Shown piece after piece: positions 1-6,591 of a DNA stretch of 10,492 bases (positions are counted from its first letter, which is position 1; the number at the start of each line of letters is the position of its first letter). The position numbers and the translations under genes were made by a program. The DNA is from an uncultured Pseudomonadota bacterium (GTDB taxonomy: Bacteria; SAR324; NAC60-12). The notes beneath the pieces are model-generated. The model was not told the origin of the DNA, made no database searches, and worked only from the letters and a program-made list of their open reading frames with translations. The stretch spans positions 1-10,492 of the forward strand of contig CAJXDX010000053.1 of assembly GCA_913052275.1 (NCBI GenBank). Reading direction: 5' to 3'.

Positions 1-141
1 CTCTTCCACTACATCCTTTTCAAAATCATGTTGTCTTGCAACTTCAGTTTGTATTGCCGGTGTTTCAGTCAATAATTCTTGTATAACTTTTTCAAAATCA
101 TGTTGTCTTGCAACTTCAGTTTGTATTGTCGGTGATTCAGT
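1..141 (-). repeat. 72-base in-frame tandem repeat (24 codons), two copies visible
   Basis: Bases 17-69 and 89-141 match at 51 of 53 positions, offset by exactly 72 bases. The mismatches are at 57/129 and 63/135. The period is 24 codons, so the repeat stays in frame in the exported protein and encodes residues 193-216 and 217-238 onwards. Sequence before the first block (1-16 against 73-88) is only loosely similar, so the unit has a strongly conserved core and a freer linker. The near identity at the DNA level points to recent duplication or gene-conversion-like homogenisation. The array may extend to the left of the window. Confidence 0.9.
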
Positions 142-714
142 TGCAGTTTCTCTTTCACTCTCAACAACTGCTTGCCATATCAAGTCTCCACTGTAAATCT
201 CGTAAAGATTTAAACGCAGCGATAGCAATCTCTGAGTTGTATGGTGGGTCCCAGTGAGCAGCCAGTCGGCATTAGTAAGTTTTGCAAGGTCTATAGTAGG
301 AGGTTCTTCGAGCATTTCATGGAATGTACTTTTCCATTCTATTCTCAAATAGACATTTTCGAAATGTGGGATAACTTGAACCGGGAGTTTTTTAAAAAGC
401 ATATTTGTCAGCTTTTCTTCCAGTTCTTCTGTCATCGAATCCCTCTTGAGTGTTTCTGCGTTAAAGATATCAACCACCGTAATGACTATTTTTTTTTCAT
501 TGTCCATTACTTTTGATGCAACCTTTTCTATAGTATTTTCTAGCTTTTTATTAAATGTATTTTCAACAGTCTGTGCCTGAGCAATTGAAAAAGCAAATAC
601 TGCAAATACCTGAATAAAGAATTTGTACAAAAAAAATAAACTGTGCTTTAAACGTTCGAATGAATTGTTAAAGTTGAGTTTCTGTTTATTATTTTCATGT
701 AAATGCGTAAACAT
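1..714 (-). CDS. Exported CsgG/LpoB/FlgO-like protein with 24-residue tandem repeats (partial, runs off left edge)
   Basis: An open frame of 238 codons runs from an ATG at 714-712 to base 1 without a stop, so the C-terminus is missing. The start is backed by GAGGAG about eight bases upstream. Residues 26-47 are hydrophobic after a long, partly basic N-region and end in A-Q-A before Q48, like a signal peptidase I site; there is no lipobox. Residues about 75-185 alternate strands and helices. They include A149-D150-W151-L-L-T-G and S175-G176-D177-L-I-W180, which resemble the 'ADYLLTG...TGEVLW' pattern of periplasmic CsgG/LpoB/FlgO/TolB-N-like domains. That assignment is by pattern only. From residue 193 a 24-residue unit is repeated, with E-[ST]-P-[TA]-I-Q-T-E-V-A-R-Q-H-D-F-E-K at its core, and the array may continue outside the window. 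The gene lies 37 bases downstream of gltX on the same strand. Function is unknown; an envelope role is inferred. Confidence 0.8.
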   Translation of the reverse strand, partial: MFTHLHENNKQKLNFNNSFERLKHSLFFLYKFFIQVFAVFAFSIAQAQTVENTFNKKLENTIEKVASKVMDNEKKIVITVVDIFNAETLKRDSMTEELEEKLTNMLFKKLPVQVIPHFENVYLRIEWKSTFHEMLEEPPTIDLAKLTNADWLLTGTHHTTQRLLSLRLNLYEIYSGDLIWQAVVESERETATESPTIQTEVARQHDFEKVIQELLTETPAIQTEVARQHDFEKDVVEE

Positions 715-751
715 TTACTTACTCCTCAAATACAGACAATTTTGTTTGATC

Positions 752-2188
752 TCAGAATTTCAAAGCACTTTGTGCAAGGTGCAAACATCTCTCTTTACCA
801 AATAAGTCAACAATAAGATTTAAATCAGGTCCTTCAGTATCAAGAGTAATTGCGTATCTTAAAGGCATCCACAGGTTTTTACCTTTAATTTTTGTCTCAT
901 TTTGAACATTTTTCATCAGATCCCCCAGATTATCTTTGGTCAGTTTTTCCACGGATTCTACTTGTTTTATAAAATTGGCAAGGACTTGTTTTGAGTTTTC
1001 CTCCCTTAATACTTTTAAAACTTCGGGGTCTGAAGCTTCGGGATTGTTTTCAAAGAATAACAAAAGACGATCTTGAATTTCCGAAAGGGTTACCAGACGG
1101 GGCTGGAGGATTTTCATAATCTTCCTGAGAATTTTCTGATCTTTTCCGGCATATGGAGTTTTGTTTATAAATGGTTTCAAACGCTGCTGTAAATCGTTCA
1201 ATTCGAGTTTTTGAATATACTGCTGATTCATCCAGTTAAGCTTTTCCTGGTCGAATACTGCTCCGGATTTATTTACACGTTCAAAGCTGAATTCTCTGAT
1301 CAGTTCCGGGAGGGTAAACAACTCCTTCTCTTCTGCAGGAGACCAGCCAAGCATGGCTACAAAATTCACCAATGATTCCGGAAGATATCCATTATTCCTG
1401 AAGTCCTCTACAGCAACATCTCCCTGGCGTTTGCTGAGTTTTGAACGATCAGGATTTAATATTAAAGGCAGGTGTGCGAATTGCGGGGGATCCCAGCCAA
1501 AATAGCGGTAAAGCAAAAGATGTTTTGGAAATGATGGAATCCACTCTTCGCCGCGTACTACATGAGTTATTTTCATCAAATAGTCGTCGACAACTACCGC
1601 CAGGTGATATGTAGGGAATCCATCACTTTTAACTATGACCTGATCTTCTGACTGACTGGTTTCAATGGAAACATTGCCACGGATTAAATCATTCAATACC
1701 ATAGTTTCCGGAACTTCCGGAATTTTCATACGTACAACGTAATCCTCCCCTGATTCAGCTCGCCGGGATGTTTTTGATTGGGAGAGATTTCGGCAAAATC
1801 CATCATAACGTGGAGTATGACCTTTTTTGCGCTGTTCGTTTCTTAGTTTTTCAAGACGTTCTGCTGTGCAAAAGCACCTGTATGCATTCCCCTGATCAAT
1901 TAATAATCGGATATGATGATCGTAAATTTCCAGGCGTTCAGATTGACGGTACGGTCCATATTTTCCTCCAAATTGTGGACCTTCGTCAATTTCAATGCCT
2001 GACCACTCCAACATGCTGGTCAATTGATTTTCAGCCCCTTCAAAAATTCTTTTCTGATCTGTGTCTTCTAAACGAAAAATGAATTTTCCACCGTTTTTAC
2101 GCGCGTAAAGCCAGCAAAAAAGAGCAGTACGCAAACCACCTACGTGTAAATAGCCAGTGGGACTGGGGGCAAAGCGAAGACGAACCAT
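752..2188 (-). CDS. gltX: Glutamyl-tRNA synthetase
   Basis: This class I aminoacyl-tRNA synthetase charges tRNA-Glu with glutamate in the cytoplasm. The 478-residue length is normal for bacterial GluRS. The N-terminus has F6-A-P-S-P-T-G and the HIGH-type motif H15-V-G-G, then R39-L-E-D-T-D. The KMSKS-type loop is S249-K-L-S-K-R254. W282-S-P and the later helical region form the C-terminal anticodon-binding part. A zinc-type motif is present as C105-x-C107-x24-C132-x-N134; the fourth ligand, His in E. coli, is Asn here. The start codon has no clear Shine-Dalgarno sequence, but the protein begins at the usual place (M-V-R-L-R-F-A-P-S-P). It lies 52 bases downstream of rodA and 37 bases upstream of the exported-protein gene on the same strand, so co-transcription is likely. 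Whether it also charges tRNA-Gln cannot be told here. Confidence 0.97.
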   Translation of the reverse strand: MVRLRFAPSPTGYLHVGGLRTALFCWLYARKNGGKFIFRLEDTDQKRIFEGAENQLTSMLEWSGIEIDEGPQFGGKYGPYRQSERLEIYDHHIRLLIDQGNAYRCFCTAERLEKLRNEQRKKGHTPRYDGFCRNLSQSKTSRRAESGEDYVVRMKIPEVPETMVLNDLIRGNVSIETSQSEDQVIVKSDGFPTYHLAVVVDDYLMKITHVVRGEEWIPSFPKHLLLYRYFGWDPPQFAHLPLILNPDRSKLSKRQGDVAVEDFRNNGYLPESLVNFVAMLGWSPAEEKELFTLPELIREFSFERVNKSGAVFDQEKLNWMNQQYIQKLELNDLQQRLKPFINKTPYAGKDQKILRKIMKILQPRLVTLSEIQDRLLLFFENNPEASDPEVLKVLREENSKQVLANFIKQVESVEKLTKDNLGDLMKNVQNETKIKGKNLWMPLRYAITLDTEGPDLNLIVDLFGKERCLHLAQSALKF

Positions 2189-2240
2189 CAGTTACTGAAT
2201 AATTGAGAATAGAGTGCCGGGATACTGTAATTTATGCTTT

Positions 2241-3344
2241 TCACCTCTTTTCAAACAGACGCATTCTGATATTAAGCAAAAGGCCTATCCCGAACATCAT
2301 TGACAGCATTGAGGAACCACCATAACTGAAAAAAGGAAGAGGTACGCCAACTACCGGCATCAAACCTGTTGTCATGCCGATATTGATTAAAACATGTGAA
2401 ATTATGATCGCAACAATTCCAGTAATTTGAATTGCACTAACGCGATTTTTAGACTTCAACACACCTGCAAGCGACCACAGTGCGAGTGTTAAAAATAAAA
2501 CCAGCACGAGCATTGCACCAATAAACCCCCATTCTTCGGCAAAAACTGAAAAGATAAAATCAGTGTGATGTGCGGGTAGAAAATTCAGCTGACCCTGAGT
2601 CCCCTCTCCAAAACCTTTCCCTAGAACTCTGCCACTACCTATGGCGATTTTAGACTGAATAATATGGTATCCGGCCCCAAGAGGATCTCTCTCCGGGTTG
2701 AGAAAAGTCAGAATCCTCCCTTTTTGATACGGTTTGAGTACATAAATCCATAAGACTGGAAGAGATGCCAGTGTCAATATTCCAAGTGTAACAATAGTTT
2801 TGAAACGGATTCCCATCATAAATATGATTGGGATGAAGACAATCAACAGTAACATTGCTGTCCCTAAATCAGGCTGCTTGACAATTAACACTACAGGAAC
2901 TGCCATTAATATAAGAGGCCAGATCATCCAAAGCCAGTTACCCTTTGGTCTTTGGAATTCCCTGAAATGATGTGAAAGAGCCAAAACCAATGTAAACTTA
3001 CTGAATTCAGAAGGCTGGAAAAAGAAAGGACCGATTTTAAGCCATCTTTGAACAGGGGCTCCAGGACCTCCAGTACCATATAACAGCACCAATACGAGCA
3101 GGACTATCACAACCAAATGCATTATGAATCCCAAACGTGCCCAGTTCCTATAGTGAATAAACTGGGTTAAAATAATTACCCCGATTCCTGCAAAAATACG
3201 ATAGATTTGATGCATTAAATAATTTTCCTGACCGGGAGATCCTACTGTAGCGGACGATAGAGCAATCAGCCCTATGCCGGCTATCATTAGAACCAGCGCG
3301 CAGAGAGTCCAATCTATATTGCCTAACATTCTTCGATCAAGCAT
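2241..3344 (-). CDS. rodA: RodA-type SEDS peptidoglycan glycosyltransferase
   Basis: This 367-residue, strongly hydrophobic protein has about ten membrane segments. It belongs to the SEDS family (RodA/FtsW/SpoVE), which polymerises lipid II glycan strands with a class B penicillin-binding protein. Family marks include Q110-P-S-E-F-S-K near the middle, K156-Q-P-D-L-G-T, and H260-T-D262-F-I-F-S. The Asp falls at the same number as the essential Asp262 of E. coli RodA. The C-terminal signature is M329-P-V-V-G-V-P-L-P-F-F-S-Y-G-G-S-S. The short loops and rod-type spacing favour RodA over FtsW. No strong ribosome-binding site precedes the ATG at 3344; M6 is an alternative start. The gene heads a minus-strand run with gltX. 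The usual partner genes (mrdA/pbp2, mreBCD) are not in the window, so they would lie upstream or elsewhere. Confidence 0.95.
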   Translation of the reverse strand: MLDRRMLGNIDWTLCALVLMIAGIGLIALSSATVGSPGQENYLMHQIYRIFAGIGVIILTQFIHYRNWARLGFIMHLVVIVLLVLVLLYGTGGPGAPVQRWLKIGPFFFQPSEFSKFTLVLALSHHFREFQRPKGNWLWMIWPLILMAVPVVLIVKQPDLGTAMLLLIVFIPIIFMMGIRFKTIVTLGILTLASLPVLWIYVLKPYQKGRILTFLNPERDPLGAGYHIIQSKIAIGSGRVLGKGFGEGTQGQLNFLPAHHTDFIFSVFAEEWGFIGAMLVLVLFLTLALWSLAGVLKSKNRVSAIQITGIVAIIISHVLINIGMTTGLMPVVGVPLPFFSYGGSSMLSMMFGIGLLLNIRMRLFEKR

Positions 3345-3627
3345 ATTTAATATTTATTGAATATTGTAAATTCGCGGATTAGATTTGAATGTTTTAATTT
3401 GTTTTGAATAAAGAACATTAATTGGTGTAGTCAGCTTTCATTTAAAAAGTGTTTTAAAATTAAACCTGGTTTGCCCACACATTTAATCCGTTAATTTATT
3501 CCCAGCCGATAATTATTACTCTTTATTTTACTTATATTACTCTAGTGATTTAAGTTTGAATCTATTGTCAAAATTGGTAGTTATATAGCGCTCAATAGTA
3601 TCTTGTCCCTTTATCCTTTTGCACTTA
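3345..3627. other. Gene-free AT-rich intergenic stretch
   Basis: These 283 bases lie between the MGMT-like gene and rodA, both on the minus strand. No convincing ORF, tRNA, strong hairpin terminator or repeat was seen. A TTGACA-like hexamer occurs on the minus strand near 3562-3570 (bases TTGTCAAAA on the plus strand) but has no -10 element at normal spacing. A short inverted repeat AAACC-T-GGTTT near 3462-3472 is too small to call a terminator. The rodA promoter presumably lies here, but I cannot place it. Confidence 0.5.
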
Positions 3628-4023
3628 TTATTTCAAACCTTCAGAAGTTCTCAGTTCAGTCAGGTATTTCTCTGAAATTGGTAATTTTTTTATAAGAGAA
3701 CTATTTCTATCAATCACTCTCCAAAAAGGTAAATCAGGTTTCGCTCCATTTGATTGCTCTAAAGATGCCTCAATTGCTATTCTTAAAAATATCCCGCAAG
3801 TAAGTGGACATGTATTATCTGCATTGGCATTTTCTGCTAACTCAAGTCGCATTAACTTCACGGATTTTTCGGTTCCATAAGGTATTTTTGCTATGTAGTT
3901 TGCAATAGATCTTGGAGAAGAAATTAACATTTTTTCTCCAGCCTTTAAATCAGCAAAATTTTTTTCAATTATTTTCACTACTTCGGTATACTTTTTATTA
4001 AATTTTTCCGTTGCGGTAGACAT
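3628..4023 (-). CDS. Small MGMT/ATL-like DNA-binding-domain protein without the catalytic cysteine motif
   Basis: This 131-residue protein resembles the C-terminal DNA-binding domain of O6-alkylguanine-DNA alkyltransferases and alkyltransferase-like (ATL) proteins. S35-P-R-S-I-A-N-Y-I-A-K-I-P-Y-G matches the helix leading to the 'IPxG' turn. T71-C-P-L-T-C-G-I-F-L-R-I-A then follows. P99-F-W-R-V103 sits where MGMTs have P-C-H-R-V, so both the alkyl-accepting Cys and the His are replaced, and repair by alkyl transfer is not expected. I recall a family of short 'MGMT-like' proteins with this TCPLTxGIF/PFWRV pattern, but the assignment needs a profile search. The ATG at 4023 has no clear ribosome-binding site. 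An in-frame ATG at 3930 (M32) has GGAG five bases upstream and would give a 100-residue domain-only protein. It lies 37 bases downstream of guaA on the same strand. Function is unknown. Confidence 0.7.
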   Translation of the reverse strand: MSTATEKFNKKYTEVVKIIEKNFADLKAGEKMLISSPRSIANYIAKIPYGTEKSVKLMRLELAENANADNTCPLTCGIFLRIAIEASLEQSNGAKPDLPFWRVIDRNSSLIKKLPISEKYLTELRTSEGLK

Positions 4024-4060
4024 ATATCTATTTTACACAACTTACTTATATTATGGATAA

Positions 4061-5872
4061 TTATTCCCACCCAAAAGTAGCAGGAGGTTTGTGAGTAATA
4101 TCGTAGAAAACAGTTTCAATACCTGAAATGTCAAGTAAAGATTCTACTAAATGATCAAGCAATTTCCAATCTATACGCGCGAATTGAGCAGTCATCACAT
4201 CTTCTGAAACAACAGGACGAAGCACCAGACTTTCGTCTTTCCCATTTTTTGAAACAGGCAGCAAAATTACCAGCAGTTGGAAAATCTCATGCATCAGACC
4301 ATGTTTTTCCAGCATTTTTGTTGCCTTATAATCAGCCTCTCTGAGCAAATCCAGTCGATCTTTGCTGCAAAATGCTTTATGAAAATTAAATTGGGCATCA
4401 GAGTCATTTGTATTTGAGCCTAATAGAAGTACTACCCTATTAACTGTCCTGACTTCATTTGTTATTCGAGTAGCCTGATTTTCCAGCCAGTCCCAATCTC
4501 GAGGAGTATTTAAAAGTGCAACAGGAGAAGCATATGTCCTTTGATCACCTTGTACTCCAACTGATCGCACTGGAAGAACCAGGTGGTCACATTCACCATC
4601 TTTAAGACAATTGCGGACTTCCTCAAAAGTTGTTTCTATTTCCGGAAAGGATTCATCTCCACGGGCACACAGTACATTTATCGATAGACCCGGACCAGGA
4701 AAAGGATGTCTCCAGACAATCGATTCAGGCAGGCCTAACAAAGTTCCTACCTGCCTGACCTCATCTTTATAAAGGTCTTTGAGTGGTTCAACTACATGTC
4801 CGGAACTTAACAGGTCCAATACCTCCTGTACACGGTTGTGGTGAGATTTTATAACTTCAGCATGTTCAGTGCCTCCAGATTCAATAATATCAGGATAAAG
4901 AGTCCCCTGACCAAGCATCCAATCCTGCACATTTAAGTTTAGTTCATTCAGAAACCTGTCACGCATCTGTATAAAAGTTGCTCCAATTTTTTGTCTTTTT
5001 ATCTGGGGGTCAACCTGACCTGAGACTGCGTCTAAAAAAAACGAACTGTAGTTTCTGGATTGGATATTTTTATATCCAAGCTGCGAATATCGTGTAAGTA
5101 TTTCTTCACTTTCATTTTTTCGCATAAAACCGTTATTGATGTATAATCCCAGCATCTTATCTTGTCCAAGTGCCTTATTTAACAAAGCAAAGGCCACTGA
5201 AGAATCCACACCTCCACTAAGAAACATCAGGACTTTACTGTTTCCAACTTCATTACTTAAACGTTTAGTACTGTCCTCGATAAAAGATTCCATGGACCAT
5301 CTTGAGCGTAAACCACATGCATTAACAAAATTTTTCAGCATAATCCTGCCCTGGGAAGTATCCGTTACTTCAGGATGGAATTGAAGTGTGAATATTGGAC
5401 GCTGACGGTGTTTCAAGGCAGCCAAATTCCCAGTTTCTGTTTCTGCAGTAACCTCAAAGTCTTCAGGGCATTGTGTTACACTATCCTGATGACTCATCCA
5501 TACCTGGTTTGGAAAAGAAATATTTTCCCAAAGAGGAGAGTCAGATTTCTGCTTTAGTATTGCTTTCCCAAACTCTCCTTTGCCGGTGTTTGAAATTGAG
5601 CCTCCAAATGTCTGTGAAATCAATTGATGACCATAACACAATCCCAGAATAGGCCTTTCAAGTTCTAATATTTTTGAATTAAATTCTGGTAAATTTGAGG
5701 AATTAACCGATGCTGGTCCTCCAGATAAAATAATCCCCTTAGCCATAGCGAGTGAATTTTCATTGGAGGAGGGAGAAAAAATTCTGGTGTAAACACCAAT
5801 ATGACGAATTCGTTTTGAAATCAGATGAGCATATTGACTTCCAAAATCCAGAACAGCGATGAAGTCCTGCAT
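4061..5872 (-). CDS. guaA: GMP synthetase (glutamine-hydrolysing), long form with duplicated dimerisation domain
   Basis: It converts XMP, ATP and glutamine to GMP, the last step of guanine nucleotide synthesis. The N-terminal class I glutamine amidotransferase (about 1-190) shows G77-L-C79-Y-G-H with catalytic C79, and H166-P-E168 completes the triad. The ATP pyrophosphatase domain follows, with the PP-loop L218-S-G-G-V-D-S-S225 and H389-P-F-P-G-P-G-L396. The C-terminus ends in K-P-P-A-T-F-G-W-E, as expected for the XMP-binding dimerisation domain. At 603 residues it is about 75 longer than typical bacterial GuaA (about 525 in E. coli). The extra length lies in the C-terminal part, where two LPV-containing dimerisation-like units are visible (about 397-490 and 500-603), as in human GMPS. 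The start is supported by AAGGA six bases upstream (5879-5883). It is divergent from the Tat gene and followed by the MGMT-like gene. Confidence 0.97.
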   Translation of the reverse strand: MQDFIAVLDFGSQYAHLISKRIRHIGVYTRIFSPSSNENSLAMAKGIILSGGPASVNSSNLPEFNSKILELERPILGLCYGHQLISQTFGGSISNTGKGEFGKAILKQKSDSPLWENISFPNQVWMSHQDSVTQCPEDFEVTAETETGNLAALKHRQRPIFTLQFHPEVTDTSQGRIMLKNFVNACGLRSRWSMESFIEDSTKRLSNEVGNSKVLMFLSGGVDSSVAFALLNKALGQDKMLGLYINNGFMRKNESEEILTRYSQLGYKNIQSRNYSSFFLDAVSGQVDPQIKRQKIGATFIQMRDRFLNELNLNVQDWMLGQGTLYPDIIESGGTEHAEVIKSHHNRVQEVLDLLSSGHVVEPLKDLYKDEVRQVGTLLGLPESIVWRHPFPGPGLSINVLCARGDESFPEIETTFEEVRNCLKDGECDHLVLPVRSVGVQGDQRTYASPVALLNTPRDWDWLENQATRITNEVRTVNRVVLLLGSNTNDSDAQFNFHKAFCSKDRLDLLREADYKATKMLEKHGLMHEIFQLLVILLPVSKNGKDESLVLRPVVSEDVMTAQFARIDWKLLDHLVESLLDISGIETVFYDITHKPPATFGWE

Positions 5873-5890
5873 TGTATTTCCTTTTTGAGC

Positions 5891-5905
5891 AATATAGTCT
5901 ATATT
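5891..5905. repeat. Perfect 7-1-7 inverted repeat in the guaA/tat divergent gap
   Basis: AATATAG and CTATATT flank a single T, giving a perfect palindrome-like element. It sits 19 bases upstream of the guaA start and 56 bases upstream of the Tat gene start. Its position between two divergent genes would suit an operator or a promoter element, but its AT-only arms make chance occurrence possible. No matching second copy was seen in the window. Confidence 0.35.
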
Positions 5906-5960
5906 AAGGCTTGACCTTGCAGTATCCTAAAATTTGAACAATCTCACAAGGAACATTAGC

Positions 5961-6425
5961 ATGTTTGGGATAGGACTCCCTGAAATGATAATAATTGCGG
6001 TTGTTGCGCTCATATTTATCGGTCCGGATAAACTTCCTGGGGTTTTGCGTTCTATCGGAAAAGGTCTTGTTGAGCTGAAGCGTGCCACGAGTGATGTACG
6101 ATCAAACGTGCAGGAAGAAATGCAAAAAATTGAAGAGGAGATAGAGCTAAAAGAAGTTCGGGAATCTGCACAGGATTTCAAAAATGAACTTGGTGGTGTA
6201 GCAAATAAGATAGACCCGCTTACACTTTCAAAATTTAATTCAGGGGATCAGAAGGAAGTTATTTCTGATTCAATCGATGAGTCAGAAACAGATAAGGCTC
6301 AAACAGAATCGGTTGCTGAAAATACCGAAGCTGAAACCACCGATGGTTCTGATGAAATTGATGAAAAAACACCATTTTCAAAAAACGCCGAATCATTTGA
6401 AAATCCCAGAGCTGAAAAATCCTAA
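5961..6425 (+). CDS. tatB: Sec-independent translocase subunit, TatA/TatB family (TatB-like)
   Basis: This is a small subunit of the twin-arginine translocase, which exports folded proteins across the inner membrane. I chose the ATG at 5961 because AAGGA (5948-5952) lies eight bases upstream and the protein then begins M-F-G-I-G-L-P-E8, exactly the family N-terminus. An upstream TTG in frame at 5934 would add nine residues and has no such support. A single membrane helix spans about residues 5-20, followed by the G21-P-D-K-L-P26 hinge and an amphipathic helix to about 70. The rest, to residue 154, is acidic, low-complexity and rich in E, D, S and T. E8 and the GPxxLP hinge favour TatB over TatA, but many bacteria have intermediate forms, so the symbol is tentative. 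No tatC follows; the next gene encodes an unrelated membrane protein. Confidence 0.88.
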   Translation: MFGIGLPEMIIIAVVALIFIGPDKLPGVLRSIGKGLVELKRATSDVRSNVQEEMQKIEEEIELKEVRESAQDFKNELGGVANKIDPLTLSKFNSGDQKEVISDSIDESETDKAQTESVAENTEAETTDGSDEIDEKTPFSKNAESFENPRAEKS

Positions 6426-6448
6426 AATTACCCATACTGATTTTTTAA

Positions 6449-6508
6449 ACATGTTATTTTAAGATAGAAAAATATTTAGATTGCATGTAAACACATGTTA
6501 ATTTTAAG
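6449..6508 (+). repeat. Two near-identical short direct repeats with a small inverted repeat
   Basis: ACATGTTATTTTAAG (6449-6463) recurs as ACATGTTAATTTTAAG (6493-6508), differing by one inserted A. The second copy overlaps an inverted repeat, CATGT-AAAC-ACATG (6484-6497). Both lie in the non-coding gap between the Tat gene and the small membrane protein gene. They could be regulator sites or chance AT-rich similarity. No other copies were seen. Confidence 0.3.
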
Positions 6509-6549
6509 CTTAATTATGCACGTGCTGAATGAAAGGTATTCTGATCGAA

Positions 6550-6567
6550 TATAATCACTTATATAAT
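6550..6567 (+). promoter_or_regulatory. Candidate -10 elements for the small membrane protein gene
   Basis: Two exact TATAAT hexamers occur at 6550-6555 and 6562-6567. They would place transcription starts roughly 18-30 bases upstream of the ATG at 6592, leaving room for the ribosome-binding site at 6582-6587. No good -35 hexamer is present at 16-18 base spacing (the best is TTCTGA at 6539-6544), so this is a weak prediction in AT-rich DNA. Confidence 0.35.
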
Positions 6568-6591
6568 GTTAAAATATATTCAAGGAGAAAT

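Noticed and set aside
1..141. The left-edge repeats as a CRISPR array
   Set aside because: The two copies lie inside a long open frame with an exact 24-codon period, and the similarity extends across the whole unit with no unique spacers of normal size.
241..516. Plus-strand open frame of 91 codons
   Set aside because: It is antisense to the exported-protein gene, has a composition unlike a real protein (runs of Phe, Cys and His) and has no ribosome-binding site.
1768..2082. Plus-strand open frame of 104 codons inside gltX
   Set aside because: It is an antisense shadow of a clearly conserved gltX region.
3345..3627. A hidden small RNA or small gene in the intergenic stretch
   Set aside because: No stable GC-rich hairpin, no promoter-terminator pair and no ORF with a ribosome-binding site was visible by eye.
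4061..5872. The extra length of guaA as a gene fusion or misassembly
   Set aside because: The frame is continuous and the extra segment resembles a second copy of the enzyme's own dimerisation domain, as in known long-form GMP synthetases.
5934..5960. TTG at 5934 as the start of the Tat gene
   Set aside because: ATG 5961 has a well-spaced AAGGA and begins at the conserved family N-terminus; the upstream extension is polar and unlike the family.
6529..6591. ATG at 6529 as the start of the small membrane protein
   Set aside because: The strong AAGGAG lies directly before ATG 6592, and the extension would overlap the candidate -10 elements.
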